Positions 26,015-35,119 are shown, counted from the stretch's first letter. The stretch: DNA of 64,000 nucleotides from Alphaproteobacteria bacterium (GCA_028285305.1 JANQPV010000049.1:61655-125654), one strand, 5' to 3'. Notes: generated from the letters alone by a model not told the origin. Numbers and translations: made by a program.

Positions 26015-26080
26015 CTTGCTTCCTCCTATGTGTTCAGCGTACGTGGTTTTTGAGCTTTGTGTTTTCGAACAGGCCGGTGT

Positions 26081-26860
26081 TCATCCACCGGCAATGGTCA
26101 CACCGCCGTCGACAACGATCGCCTGTCCGGTCATGAATGCGCCTGCGGCGGAAGCGAGATAGACGGCGGTTCCCGCAATTTCGTCGGGCAGGCCAATCCG
26201 CCTCAAGGGGGCGTTGGCCGTGGTCCGTTTCAAGATATTCTCATCTTCCCAAAGGGCTCTTGCAAAATCCGTCTTGATCAGCCCCGGTGCGATCGCGTTG
26301 GCGCGCACATTGTCCGGTCCATACTCCACGGCAATATTGCGGGCGAGTTGAAAATCGGCTGCTTTCGAGATGCCGTAAGCGCCCAAGATTGGAGACCCCC
26401 GAAACCCGCCAATCGAAGACACTATGATGACTGTGCCGTCTTTACGCTCGACCATCTGAGGCAGAACCATGTTCGACAGCCAAAAGTTGCTTCGAACGTT
26501 GACTTCCATGATCTTGTTGAATGCCGAGTCTGGAATGTCTTTTGAAGGCCCGAAATAGGGATTGACCGCCGCGTTGCAGACAAGCGTATCAATCCGCCCC
26601 CACTTGTCGTTGGTTGTTGCAACCAGTTTTTCCAGCTCTTCTTTGTGGGAAATATTGCAAGGCACAGGGAGTGCGACCTCTTCGCCTTTGCCCCACTTTT
26701 CGTTGATCTCGCTTGCGACTTTTTGGCAAATGTCCTCTTTGCGGCTGGAGACGACCACTTTCGCCCCATGTTCCGCGAACCGATGAACGATGGCTTCCCC
26801 GATGCCCTTCGTGGAACCGGTGACCAGCGCCACTTTTCCGGTTAGATCAAATAGTGTCAT
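26081..26860 (-). CDS. SDR family oxidoreductase
   Basis: A 259-residue classical SDR and probable first gene of the four-gene operon. The frame is open to 26962, but ATG 26860 has GGTAAAGGGA just upstream and gives the standard N-terminus (MTLFDLTGKVALVTG). The cofactor motif is TGSTKGIG, then CNAAVNPYFG in the NNAG position, and AYGISK as the catalytic Y-x-x-x-K. The end (FMTGQAIVVDGGVTIAGG) is typical. The gap to the next gene is 66 bases. Confidence 0.87.
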   Translation of the reverse strand: MTLFDLTGKVALVTGSTKGIGEAIVHRFAEHGAKVVVSSRKEDICQKVASEINEKWGKGEEVALPVPCNISHKEELEKLVATTNDKWGRIDTLVCNAAVNPYFGPSKDIPDSAFNKIMEVNVRSNFWLSNMVLPQMVERKDGTVIIVSSIGGFRGSPILGAYGISKAADFQLARNIAVEYGPDNVRANAIAPGLIKTDFARALWEDENILKRTTANAPLRRIGLPDEIAGTAVYLASAAGAFMTGQAIVVDGGVTIAGG

Positions 26861-27038
26861 TCCCTTTACCCTCTTTTTTATCTTTCGCGGGCAAGTCCAT
26901 AGTTTCAACAAACTTTGTTGTTGGACTTCAAACTCCGCACGCATTAAATTCGGCTGCGTCAACTGAGTCGCACCATAATAAGGTAACGCACTGTTTAGCC
27001 AGCCTTTTTCGAGGCTTATGGTTTCAAGGAGAGTAACT

Positions 27039-27722
27039 ATGAAAAGTATTCTAGCCGCGATGGTGGCTGCATCCCTGGCTTTGGCCGGCTGCGCAACGTA
27101 TGATCCTTATACGGGCGAAAGAGAGACCTCGAAGGCAACCAAAGGCGCAATTTTCGGGGCTCTTGGCGGTGCTGCAATTGGTGCGCTCACAAACACGTCA
27201 AGCGGCAAGGAAGCTGCCATAAACGCGCTCATTGGGGCCGGAATCGGCGGGCTTGCCGGAGGTGCGGTTGGGGCCTACATGGACCAGCAAGAAGCAAAAC
27301 TGCGTCAGCGGTTGGCCGGCACGGGCGTTGGCATCGAAAGAGATCCCGTCACCAATCAAATCAAGTTGATCATGCCAGGCAACGTGACGTTCGCGACCAA
27401 TTCGGCGAACATCAATCAAAGCTTCTACCAAGTGCTTTCTGATGTTGGGTTGGTACTGAACGAATTTGACAAAACATACATCAATGTAGACGGACATACC
27501 GACAGCACTGGGTCAAATGCTTACAATCTGGATCTTTCTCAGCGCCGCGCAAACAGCGTTGGTCAGTTTCTGGTGACCCAAAAGGTGATGGCTCAGCGCC
27601 TCATTGTGAACGGCTTTGGCGAAGAACGCCCTGTTGCGGACAACAGCACGCCGGATGGCCGCCAGATGAACCGCCGGGTAGAGATTCAGATCTCACCTCT
27701 CACGGAAGACACTGTCAGTTAG
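27039..27722 (+). CDS. OmpA family outer-membrane lipoprotein
   Basis: A 227-residue lipoprotein. ATG 27039 follows AAGGAGAG; the signal peptide ends with lipobox LAGC (cysteine 18). Two glycine-zipper segments (GAIFGALGGAAIGAL and GAGIGGLAGGAVGAY) precede a C-terminal OmpA peptidoglycan-binding domain (VDGHTDSTGSNAYNLDLSQRRA, then NRRVEI). This is the YiaD-like arrangement, expected to be anchored in the outer membrane with the OmpA domain bound to peptidoglycan. The stop overlaps the stop of the opposite gene by four bases, with no terminator between. Confidence 0.9.
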   Translation: MKSILAAMVAASLALAGCATYDPYTGERETSKATKGAIFGALGGAAIGALTNTSSGKEAAINALIGAGIGGLAGGAVGAYMDQQEAKLRQRLAGTGVGIERDPVTNQIKLIMPGNVTFATNSANINQSFYQVLSDVGLVLNEFDKTYINVDGHTDSTGSNAYNLDLSQRRANSVGQFLVTQKVMAQRLIVNGFGEERPVADNSTPDGRQMNRRVEIQISPLTEDTVS

Positions 27723-28210
27723 TCTGTTTCTCCCGCCGTGGCATCGGATCCCGGCGGGACCTCTGGAAGGGGTCGCGAGACAGCTTGGATTTCCAAAGGC
27801 AGGATGAATGCCCCTTTGGGCACCAGTTGGTACCCTTCTGGGAAAGCGCGCAGTCTATAGCTTCCAGCTGCCTCTGGGGACAGCTCCCCGTCCTCGGTCC
27901 GTGCGGCAACCACGACATCAATGTCTCCGCCGGGCGGCATCACAGCCTCCTTGTAATCGACCGGCGCATTGAAGAGGGCGCTTAGCGCATCATGCCCCAT
28001 CGGCACAAACTGGAAACTCTCCAAAGTTTCCCAGTCCTGGGCGCGCGCCAACTTCGCGATGATTTCGACAGATTGTTCAGGTGTTTGAAAATAGCGCTGC
28101 ACCATCCCAGACTGAGGATAGGTGGCGGCTTGCTGAATGCCGAGGTGAATGTAGCACACGACCGTCGCCACCAAAATGGCACCCAGCGAGGCCTTACGAA
28201 CGAAATACAA
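27719..28210 (-). CDS. Hypothetical membrane-anchored protein
   Basis: A 163-residue protein of no recognised family. It begins with TTG 28210, with GGAG seven bases upstream. A single hydrophobic segment at about 9-27 is followed by a soluble region, so it is probably a periplasmic protein on an uncleaved anchor. The C-terminus is proline-rich. It converges on the OmpA lipoprotein gene. The regular codon use and good ribosome site support it as real. Confidence 0.5.
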   Translation of the reverse strand: MYFVRKASLGAILVATVVCYIHLGIQQAATYPQSGMVQRYFQTPEQSVEIIAKLARAQDWETLESFQFVPMGHDALSALFNAPVDYKEAVMPPGGDIDVVVAARTEDGELSPEAAGSYRLRAFPEGYQLVPKGAFILPLEIQAVSRPLPEVPPGSDATAGETD

Positions 28211-28363
28211 GACTCTACTCCAACTCTACGCACAAACTCAGGAGCACTCCGTATTCAATTTAAATCTTAGGTGTAAAAAAGTATGAAACAACACTTCTAA
28301 AACTCTGCTCATCTGGCCATATTTAATAGAGTTTGTTGAAACTGCTTCGATCGGCACGAGGAC

Positions 28364-28777
28364 GTGACATCCCTAAAAACTGCTCTGATTGTGCTCGGCT
28401 TGGTATGGGTCGGCATCGTTTGGGCACCAAGTTCACACGCAGAAGAAGCCGAAGAAACCAAGGGCCGCCAGTTGCTGGAAGAAGAAGTCCTGGACCTTTT
28501 TTCCGGGACGGTGATGTTCGGCAAGTACACCGACGGCCGTCCGGATTGGAAGGAGCAAACATCGGTTAACGGAGAGTTACTCGATGTAGAGCAGGAGTGG
28601 GTGGTCGTAGGGACCTGGACCGTCGTCAGTGATATGGTGTGCTATCGTTACTGGGAACCGCCTGGAACGCATTGCTTCGATGTATTTGAACGAGACGAGA
28701 CCTACTATTTCTACTTGCCCGGGACCGATAAGTTGATTGCCCATTCTTACAAAGTCGAAAAGCGACCGATGATGTAA
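28364..28777 (+). CDS. Secreted DUF995-like protein
   Basis: A 137-residue protein with a signal peptide (hydrophobic core ALIVLGLVWVGIVWA, cleavage near SHA). The start is GTG 28364 behind a CGAGGA site. The mature region WTVVSDMVCYRYWEPPGTHC followed by FDVFERDETYYFY resembles DUF995-type periplasmic proteins, with two cysteines likely forming a disulphide. No function is known. It stands alone between divergent and convergent neighbours. Confidence 0.55.
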   Translation: MTSLKTALIVLGLVWVGIVWAPSSHAEEAEETKGRQLLEEEVLDLFSGTVMFGKYTDGRPDWKEQTSVNGELLDVEQEWVVVGTWTVVSDMVCYRYWEPPGTHCFDVFERDETYYFYLPGTDKLIAHSYKVEKRPMM

Positions 28778-28804
28778 TTAACTCAGCCGCGCGTTGGTGA
28801 AGGA

Positions 28805-29242
28805 TTACGCATTTAAGGATGCAGCCGTAGTGATGATCCGGCGCGTCTCGCTCCAAATTTCGATTTCGCCCAGTTCATCAAGCGCAAACCACTTCACCTC
28901 GGCAGCATCGCTGCCAGCCCTTAGCTCATGCGAAGTCGGAATTGCCAGATAATCGATGAGTGTATAGTGGAATTGGGTTTTGCCTTCGGTGTCATGAAAA
29001 ATGCCATCGATCACATCGATCAGTGAACAAATCGAAACGTCCAAGCCGGTTTCTTCTTTAACTTCGCGGCACAAAGCGTCCAATATAGGTTCTCCAACGC
29101 GTTGCGCACCGCCCGGAAGACTCCACTCTTCGTTTCGTGGCGGCTTCCCTCTCTTCACCAAAAGGACGCTGTTCTCATGCAGAATTACGGCACCCACCCC
29201 AACGATCGGCCTTTGAGGATACTCTCGCGAAGACATTTTCAT
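28805..29242 (-). CDS. Nudix hydrolase (ADP-ribose pyrophosphatase-like)
   Basis: A 145-residue Nudix hydrolase. The complete Nudix box G-x5-E-x7-R-E-V-x-E-E-T-G is present at about 44-66 (starting GGAQRVGEP). The N-terminus (PIVGVGAVILHENSVLLVKRG) fits the YjhB/ADP-ribose pyrophosphatase type. Substrate is probably a nucleoside diphosphate sugar or oxidised nucleotide. Single gene; the region to 29513 upstream shows no convincing gene. Confidence 0.87.
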   Translation of the reverse strand: MKMSSREYPQRPIVGVGAVILHENSVLLVKRGKPPRNEEWSLPGGAQRVGEPILDALCREVKEETGLDVSICSLIDVIDGIFHDTEGKTQFHYTLIDYLAIPTSHELRAGSDAAEVKWFALDELGEIEIWSETRRIITTAASLNA

Positions 29243-29513
29243 TCAGCAGGCGTCTCTTCACTTGATCGTGAGTTGGCTTCAAGGCTTTGTGACTCGTATC
29301 GCCAGGTCGACCGTAGCATATTCAAAAAGCGGTTTTGCATTCTCTACCACGCCAGTCGGGTGCAAGAATAGACGTCCGGACCATGTCCTCCATCCCGATA
29401 CCGGGCGTTTGTGCGGCGGCCGCGTTAGGCGTTTTCCATTCCGCCAGGAGCAAAAACGCCTGTTGCGTGGTCGCCGATCCGCAGGGGTTTCTTCTTTCTT
29501 TCACACGGGCCCT

Positions 29514-30299
29514 CTAGCGCGCGGCAAGAGGCGTGAAGTTCAAGTGTGCTCCGGAGTCCGTGATAATCAGCTCGCCGGTAATGTTCCGTGCTCCCTCTAA
29601 GCTGAGGAAGACGACGGTATCTGCAATGTCTTCAGGTGATGCGGCCCGATGGAGTGGGGTATCAGCGGCAATCTTCGCTGTTCTCCGTTCATATTCATCA
29701 CCCCACTGATCTTTGAACCAGCGCGTGCCGATGAATCCTGGGCACACGGCGTTCACTCGAATTTCCGGCGCAAGGGCTCTGGCGAGTGACAATGTCATTG
29801 TGTTCATCGCGCCTTTTGAGGCGGCATACGCGACGGAGGAGCCAATTCCTGCCACGCCGGCAATGGAGGCAACATTGACGATCGAGCCATATCCTTGTGT
29901 TTTCATCGTGGGAGCGACGGCCCGCGTCATCTGGTAGGCCCCAATGACGTTCGTCGCGTAGATCCTTTGGAAATCTTCTGCAGAAAGCGCATCAAGGTCC
30001 TTGTGGTCTGCAAATTTGGTCGTACCCGCATTGTTGATCAGTATGTCAATGCGCCCGAATTCTGACAGCGCCGCCTCGGCGAGGCTGCGGCAGTCATGAT
30101 CCTCTGAGACATTCGCTTGCAGACAGAGCGTGTCAACCCCCTTTTGACGACAGGCTTTTTCCGTTTCCAACGCATCGTGTTCGCTCTTGGAATAGTTAAT
30201 CACGACACGAACACCGCGCTCCGCCAGCTTGATCGCTGTGGCGGCGCCCAGTCCTGTTGCGGATCCGGTAACAATGGCCACGGACTGCTGATCTGTCAT
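29514..30299 (-). CDS. SDR family oxidoreductase (FabG-like)
   Basis: A 261-residue classical SDR. The frame extends to 30443, but ATG 30299 has GAGGG upstream and gives the normal N-terminus. Motifs: TGSATGLG cofactor loop, INNAGTT, the catalytic serine in VASIAGV, and AYAASKGA with the catalytic tyrosine and lysine. The ending ITGELIITDSGAHL is usual. It resembles 3-oxoacyl-ACP reductase or sugar dehydrogenases. It stands alone, with noncoding DNA on both sides. Confidence 0.87.
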   Translation of the reverse strand: MTDQQSVAIVTGSATGLGAATAIKLAERGVRVVINYSKSEHDALETEKACRQKGVDTLCLQANVSEDHDCRSLAEAALSEFGRIDILINNAGTTKFADHKDLDALSAEDFQRIYATNVIGAYQMTRAVAPTMKTQGYGSIVNVASIAGVAGIGSSVAYAASKGAMNTMTLSLARALAPEIRVNAVCPGFIGTRWFKDQWGDEYERRTAKIAADTPLHRAASPEDIADTVVFLSLEGARNITGELIITDSGAHLNFTPLAAR

Positions 30300-30531
30300 C
30301 AGTTTGCCCTCTTTCCTTCCTGTCATGCCAGGCTCCTGCGAAACGCAGCAGGAGGATGTAGGCACGAAGCCGCACCAAGAGCAAGGGGCCGAAGCGGCGA
30401 TGCTTTGAAGAACCCAAAGAGAGGCGGGCGGATTTGAGCGCATTGGGGCAAAGTGGTATTCGGCCCACCGTCAGGAAGCGCCCAAACCGAAACACCAGTG
30501 ACCGTTTGTGTTTCTAATGAACCAATCGGCC

Positions 30532-30876
30532 TCAATGCGCTGGAATCGAAGCAGCCCTGGTTTCCAAGTAGGTTCGGATCCGCTGTTCGAATTGCTGCTG
30601 CTTTTGAGGGTCAGTCTCGAACTCGGCGGCAATGCCGGATTCGTCGATGCGGCTCACCACGCCACGCACAAATCCAATGCCGACAATATCAACGGCAATA
30701 ACATCACCAATCGACAGCTCGCAGTCCGCCACCAGTTTGACGCCGGAATTGCTGATATTGAGCATTTGGCAGGTGAGGTCCGCAAACGGCGCCACGAGAC
30801 GTGCTTCGCCGGAAATGTGGAAACGCCGGTCCGCGCGGCGGTCATGGTCAGACTGACTTGGGGAAGGGAGCGACAT
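30532..30876 (-). CDS. PilZ domain protein
   Basis: A 114-residue single PilZ domain. The c-di-GMP-binding motifs are intact: R-x-x-x-R in DRRADRR and N-x-S-x-x-G in NISNSG. ATG 30876 is preferred over TTG 30906 because it follows GAGAAAG. Such proteins act as c-di-GMP effectors for motility, adhesion or exopolysaccharide. No cyclase or phosphodiesterase gene is nearby. It is one of three PilZ genes between 30.5 and 39.1 kb, all on the minus strand but not in one operon. Confidence 0.85.
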   Translation of the reverse strand: MSLPSPSQSDHDRRADRRFHISGEARLVAPFADLTCQMLNISNSGVKLVADCELSIGDVIAVDIVGIGFVRGVVSRIDESGIAAEFETDPQKQQQFEQRIRTYLETRAASIPAH

Positions 30877-31002
30877 TGGCTTTCTCAGCGCTGGTTGAAG
30901 CGCCAAACTAGCGTCAAGTCGTTTCCAAACGGTTCACCAAGGCCCTTACAATTTGAAACGCATCCTTAACTCTTGCGGCGTGCGCCCCTGGGCACCCAAG
31001 CC

Positions 31003-31761
31003 TCAGAAAAAGATGTAAGTGCCCTTCGCCACGGCCACATGAGGGGGGCGGCGATACGTTTCGAAATAGTCATAGGCCTGTTTCAGGTTTCCCCAAAACG
31101 GCATCCACTTTTCGCCCTCTGGCGTTTTCGAAATGCGTCTCAGCTGCCGGGACGTCATTTTAAAGGGAAAGACATGCACCCAGAACATATCCTGGGAGCC
31201 AGCTTCAATCGCGGCCTGGGTAATAAAGTAGATTTCTTCCATGAATTTATTGGTCATAGCGTAACAGCCGACGGACTCGCACTGACCATGGATCATCAAA
31301 AATTTGCCTGTACGCCCTTGCATGGAGTCGTACGCGTTCGGGTAGCCGAGATCGAACGACAGATGAAAGCGGGAATTCGGATTAAAACTGTTGGCGTCGA
31401 CGTGATAGACGCCTTCCGGCGCTTGCTTGTCACCGGTTTTGAGTTTGGGGCCAAGACCGCCCGAATAGTCACAGATTTCATACGTTTTAAAGAGGTAATA
31501 GCGGGGTCCGGGTCCTTTGATCCAGAGTTCCAATTCGCTTGTTTGTTTGAAGATGCGAATGAAGACAGGAGATCCAAGCCGAAAGCCTTTGTCCTCCAAT
31601 TGTTTGGCGAGTTTCGGTTGAATCCGCTTTTGGATGGACAGAGATTTTTCGCTCGTCTTCACCTGTGTCGCCGAAGCGATGTTCACGGGCGCCAGCAAAA
31701 GCATCGCGCCACAGCATAGGGCCAAACCCAGTTGCCCAATCCGGGACAGTTTGGAAATCAT
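31003..31761 (-). CDS. L,D-transpeptidase family protein (YafK/ErfK-like)
   Basis: A 252-residue exported protein with a YkuD-type L,D-transpeptidase domain. ATG 31761 follows AGAG and precedes a hydrophobic signal segment (LGLALCCGAMLLLAPV). The catalytic motif is IHGQCESVGCYAM, with histidine and nucleophilic cysteine in the S-x-G-C context. The domain lies in the centre, and the C-terminal helix-rich part matches YafK-like proteins (murein endopeptidase/transpeptidase group). Acts in the periplasm on peptidoglycan or its lipoprotein linkage. Confidence 0.85.
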   Translation of the reverse strand: MISKLSRIGQLGLALCCGAMLLLAPVNIASATQVKTSEKSLSIQKRIQPKLAKQLEDKGFRLGSPVFIRIFKQTSELELWIKGPGPRYYLFKTYEICDYSGGLGPKLKTGDKQAPEGVYHVDANSFNPNSRFHLSFDLGYPNAYDSMQGRTGKFLMIHGQCESVGCYAMTNKFMEEIYFITQAAIEAGSQDMFWVHVFPFKMTSRQLRRISKTPEGEKWMPFWGNLKQAYDYFETYRRPPHVAVAKGTYIFF

Positions 31762-31964
31762 TTCTGCTCTTCCCCACATATACTTTGTCCGCCAAATATA
31801 CCCAAATTTGCACGTATGTCATCTGGACGTTACGTGTGATTAGGCCACAATTTTACGCAGTTCATTTGTGAAACCCGTAAGAAAGTTCATTCAAACTTTA
31901 ACGAATACCCATCAGGTGAGAGGGCCGGGGACGCCGGCGGTCGTTGATTTCAATCTAAAGGAAG

Positions 31965-32435
31965 ATGATGACGGATTCTGGTCAGAGTGTGACGCCTAAA
32001 CATTTGGGAAAAGAAACACCCATTCCCCCAAGCCCAGAGGAGGCGGTTCTCGACGGCGTACCCAATCCGAGAACGGAGGAAACTTACGTCGTGCGGTTCA
32101 CGTGTCCGGAGTTCACATCACTGTGTCCGGTCACAGGACAGCCGGATTTCGCGCACCTTGTGATCGATTATGTGCCAGCAGCACGGATCGTGGAAAGCAA
32201 ATCGCTTAAACTGTATCTACTTTCCTTTCGAAACCATGGGGCGTTTCACGAACAATGTACCATTGATATCGCAAACAAAATCGTGGCGGCCGTCGAGCCC
32301 CGCTGGTTGCGCATCGGGGGATATTGGTATCCGCGGGGCGGCATTCCGATAGATGTGTTTTATCAAACCGGGGAGGTGCCGAAAGGCGTTTGGTTGCCGC
32401 CTCAAGAGGTCACGCCCTATCGCGGGCGTGGTTAA
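31965..32435 (+). CDS. queF: NADPH-dependent 7-cyano-7-deazaguanine reductase
   Basis: The 156-residue unimodular (YkvM-type) QueF, which reduces preQ0 to preQ1 in queuosine synthesis. The active-site cysteine is in [13 protein letters not shown], with the catalytic aspartate a few residues later. The family signature ESKSLKLYL and the FHE motif are intact. Start ATG 31965 or the adjacent 31968. The 3' end overlaps the opposite-strand nitroreductase gene by 26 bases. No other queuosine genes are in the window. No preQ1 riboswitch was recognised in the 5' region. Confidence 0.93.
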   Translation: MMTDSGQSVTPKHLGKETPIPPSPEEAVLDGVPNPRTEETYVVRFTCPEFTSLCPVTGQPDFAHLVIDYVPAARIVESKSLKLYLLSFRNHGAFHEQCTIDIANKIVAAVEPRWLRIGGYWYPRGGIPIDVFYQTGEVPKGVWLPPQEVTPYRGRG

Positions 32436-33081
32436 CAAGATCCGAAGCCCAATCGGTCACGAGTGCATCCAGCTTCGGCCGCTTTCGCTCTTGAGGATTG
32501 TCCGCGGCCGACCCAACATAGATAAAACCGGCGATGCGTTGATTATCGCGCACGCCCAGACTATCTAGAATAACTGGATCGTACGCATACCATTCCGTGA
32601 TCCATTGTGCGGCGTAGCCGAGCGCGTTCGCCGCCAACAGAAGGTTCTGGCAAACGGCCCCTGCCGACAAGTGCTGCTCCCATTCCGGAATCTTATGATC
32701 GGCCGCAGCGTCTGAAACGACCGCGACAACAAGTGGTGCACGGACGAATCTGTTGCGTTCCAACTTTAGCACTTCCTCAGAGCAATCGGAATGAAGCGCG
32801 TTCCAGCGGTTGGCGAGCAACTCCCCAAAATCTTGCCGTGCGCCTCCTTGAAACAGAACAAATCGCCAAGGTGCGAGCTTGCCATGATCGGGCACGCGGG
32901 CACCGATCGACAACATGGCCTGGATCTCGGGCGCTGACGGCCCCGGTTCGCTCAAGTTCTTGGCAATCACGGAACGCCGGCGCATTAAGAACTCCAATGT
33001 CTCCCGGGAGGGATAACTGGAACGAAGAGTTTCACCAAATTCAGGTGTGTACTGATCAAGTGTTGATTCGCCAACTTTCAC
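32410..33081 (-). CDS. Nitroreductase family protein (YdjA-like)
   Basis: A 223-residue FMN-dependent nitroreductase-fold protein starting at GTG 33081 behind a GAGGAATAAG site. Typical segments: [16 protein letters not shown] at the N-terminus (FMN phosphate site), [14 protein letters not shown], and [20 protein letters not shown]. The spacing matches the short YdjA/TdsD subgroup. Reduces nitro, quinone or similar electrophiles with NAD(P)H. Convergent and overlapping with queF by 26 bases. Confidence 0.87.
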   Translation of the reverse strand: MKVGESTLDQYTPEFGETLRSSYPSRETLEFLMRRRSVIAKNLSEPGPSAPEIQAMLSIGARVPDHGKLAPWRFVLFQGGARQDFGELLANRWNALHSDCSEEVLKLERNRFVRAPLVVAVVSDAAADHKIPEWEQHLSAGAVCQNLLLAANALGYAAQWITEWYAYDPVILDSLGVRDNQRIAGFIYVGSAADNPQERKRPKLDALVTDWASDLVNHARDRA

Positions 33082-33249
33082 TTCTTATTCCTCTTTAACT
33101 CGAGCGCCCGACTCTGGCATGTTTTGTCTTCTGTGTGCCAACCAGGCGGAATGATGTTTCTCAGTTGACACTGGCTGATCGAATGTAGAAAATCGCCGCC
33201 AGAGTCATAACGGAAAGTACCCTTATGGCCAATATTTGGGAGAAGCCGC

Positions 33250-33477
33250 GTGGATACATCTGAAGTCTCGCGCATTCAGAAATACCTTCGGGATTTGTTT
33301 CGGTTGGATACCATTGAAGTGCGCCAGCGTCCGCAAAAGGATGATTCCTCTGAAGTTTACATTGGAGATGAGTTTATCGGTGTGATCTTCCGAGACGATG
33401 ACGAAGGGGAAGTGTCATACGCATTCAATATGGCCATTCTCGAAGTCGATCTGCCGGTGGTGGCGGAAGTCTCATAG
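33250..33477 (+). CDS. DUF3126 family protein
   Basis: A 75-residue protein of the alphaproteobacterial DUF3126 family, recognised by VSRIQKYLRDLF, the AEVYIGDEFIGV-like segment, and the ending YAFNMAILEVDL. The start codon is GTG 33250 with GGGAGAAG upstream. It is probably a small cytoplasmic protein; the function is unknown. It is followed by an intergenic hairpin region and a convergent gene. Confidence 0.8.
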   Translation: MDTSEVSRIQKYLRDLFRLDTIEVRQRPQKDDSSEVYIGDEFIGVIFRDDDEGEVSYAFNMAILEVDLPVVAEVS

Positions 33478-33563
33478 CGCTCGAACACTCTATCCGCTGG
33501 CAATACGTCCTCTGCGTCCGGCAGATTGATGCGCGAATAACTGCGATCCTACTTTGATGATAT

Positions 33564-33620
33564 CTGCGTCCTGAGGACGCAGCGTGTAGTCGAAAGACGC
33601 CGCAGTGGGATGACAATGCA
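33564..33620. repeat. REP-like intergenic palindromic element
   Basis: A perfect 8-base stem with a 3-base loop (CTGCGTCC, TGA, GGACGCAG; 33564-33582) is followed by GTAGTCGAAAGACGC and GTGGGATGAC. The order resembles the common alphaproteobacterial intergenic repeat containing TCCTGAGGA, TCGAAGGA and GGATGAC. There is no T-run, so it is not a standard terminator, though it may end transcription from both convergent genes. Confidence 0.45.
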
Positions 33621-33635
33621 CGCCCATTCTTACAA

Positions 33636-34412
33636 CTAAGGCGCAGGCTCCTCGACCACTGTGGGCTGGACTTGCATCCAGCTTTCAACAAGCGCGATTA
33701 CTTCCCTGTCGATTTCCTGCCAGTCTTTAAGCCAAGGACGCTTGTAACGATAGGCTATCGAGATTTTCTCCGACAGCTCCAGGTCACGGCGGCAATGGGG
33801 ACGGGGAACGAACTCACTGAACACATCGCAGCGAATATACCTTGGGCGCTCTGGGTTTGAGCGATCTGCCATCAGCTCTTGCCCCTCGTATCCCGGCGAT
33901 GAATCAAACTTGTAGATCGTTAGCTCGTGAGGTCCATCTTCGCCCTCTAGATTTGGGATATGATCCGCATAAACCCTTTCAAATCGATCTTTCTCAATCA
34001 ATGCCGAGCTATTCTCCGCGATTTGGAAATGGATAACTGGAGATTCCGGAGAATTGCTTTCAAATTCTTCTTGTTTGTTTGGCGAAAAAGGCTCGAAGTC
34101 AGGCAAGAGTGCGAAGAGCTCCACCCGTGTCTTTGCGCCGGGACGCCGATCCTTCGGCAGCAATGTATAGTTGGTTGGGATGCGGAACTCTTCGCCGCCG
34201 ATTGTCACTGCTACGATTTCTTGGCTGGCTGTGGGATCGAGAGCATTACCGGTGAGTTCATCGATACTCGGGCCGAAATAGTAGTACAAAAAACCTGCGC
34301 TGAGGAGCAACGTCACGCCGATTATGGTCAGCGGCAAAGTGAGGCTGGAGTCTTCTTTGGCTTCTCCGCCAAATTGTTCGCTGAACGAGCTTTGTTGTCT
34401 TCTATTGTTCAT
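33636..34412 (-). CDS. Hypothetical membrane-anchored protein
   Basis: A 258-residue protein without recognised family. One hydrophobic helix at about 26-46 (LTIIGVTLLLSAGFLYYYFG) follows a hydrophilic N-terminus, so the remaining 210 residues should lie in the periplasm. The soluble part is acidic, with aromatic-rich strands (RPRYIRCDVFSEFV, PWLKDWQEIDREV), and includes two cysteines about 9 residues apart. Possibly an envelope sensor or structural protein; no function can be assigned. Confidence 0.6.
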   Translation of the reverse strand: MNNRRQQSSFSEQFGGEAKEDSSLTLPLTIIGVTLLLSAGFLYYYFGPSIDELTGNALDPTASQEIVAVTIGGEEFRIPTNYTLLPKDRRPGAKTRVELFALLPDFEPFSPNKQEEFESNSPESPVIHFQIAENSSALIEKDRFERVYADHIPNLEGEDGPHELTIYKFDSSPGYEGQELMADRSNPERPRYIRCDVFSEFVPRPHCRRDLELSEKISIAYRYKRPWLKDWQEIDREVIALVESWMQVQPTVVEEPAP

Positions 34413-34739
34413 CCGCTTGGTGTCTCAGTTTCGGTCCTGACGTTGAACTGGCCCGCTCCTCTTTGGGAAGGGTCGCGCCAATCAGGTCATAAAGCACGCG
34501 AACCTATTACGAATTTGTGTCTGTATAAAGGATACTGTCCCCGTCCTCCCTCATTTTGAGTGAACCGCAAAGCCAAGCAATCCGCCCCTCACTTTCCGTC
34601 CTGCAGCATAAAATCGCATTTGGCCTCGCATCTCGCGACACATGCACCTCGTGCAAGCCAGTTCTGCAAAGCAAATCTTAGGGATTGAAATGCATCGTAT
34701 AAGTTACCAGTTTATGTGCAGTGCAAAATCGAGGAAAAA
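34413..34739. other. Intergenic region
   Basis: About 327 bases between two divergent genes. No ORF with a ribosome site was found. The stretch around 34515-34545 contains TATAAAGGATACTGTCCCCG, which read in reverse includes GGGGACAGTAT, a motif often seen near REP-associated elements. The rest is featureless and must hold two promoters. Confidence 0.5.
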
Positions 34740-35027
34740 ATGAGGTCGTACACAATAAATGCGCTGGCGATAGTCTACGCGATAGGATTACTGGCCCTGT
34801 TTGAGTTTGGGCTGATGAATAAATCCGACGCATTCTTCGCGGCTTCGGCATTGATCGTCACCTACACAGTCGTTCAGTTGGTCAGCCGGGAAGGAACTCC
34901 TCTTTTTCAGGCAATAAAGGCCATTGCGACGGATCCGAGCGATTATCCCCGGCCAACGGCGTATTTGGCCTATCTCGTTGCGGTTGGGCTTGGCATTTTT
35001 GTGATGTCCCATAGTTTGATCGCATAG
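34740..35027 (+). CDS. Small hypothetical three-helix membrane protein
   Basis: A 95-residue protein with hydrophobic segments at about 6-24, 31-49 and 74-93. ATG 34740 has GAGGAAAAA directly upstream and is preferred over an in-frame ATG at 34716. No family is recognised. It is followed by a clear rho-independent terminator, supporting it as a real single-gene unit. Confidence 0.55.
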   Translation: MRSYTINALAIVYAIGLLALFEFGLMNKSDAFFAASALIVTYTVVQLVSREGTPLFQAIKAIATDPSDYPRPTAYLAYLVAVGLGIFVMSHSLIA

Positions 35028-35093
35028 GCACATAAAGAATTCGGACAGCGGGAGACCCTCCTCCCCCCAACCCCCTTCCGCTGTTAGATAGAG

Positions 35094-35119
35094 AGGCGCA
35101 GTTTCGGCTGCGCCTTTTC
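35094..35119 (+). terminator. Rho-independent terminator
   Basis: Stem AGGCGCAG (35094-35101) pairs perfectly with CTGCGCCT (35108-35115) around a 6-base loop and is followed by TTTTCGTTT. It lies about 67 bases after the small membrane protein gene. Confidence 0.75.

Noticed and set aside
29262..29600. A 112-codon plus-strand frame between Nudix and SDR genes.
   Set aside because: Arginine/serine-rich translation, no ribosome site, and overlap with the 3' end of the SDR gene.
31762..31964. A preQ1 riboswitch before queF.
   Set aside because: The leader does not show the conserved preQ1 aptamer sequence or a convincing pseudoknot.
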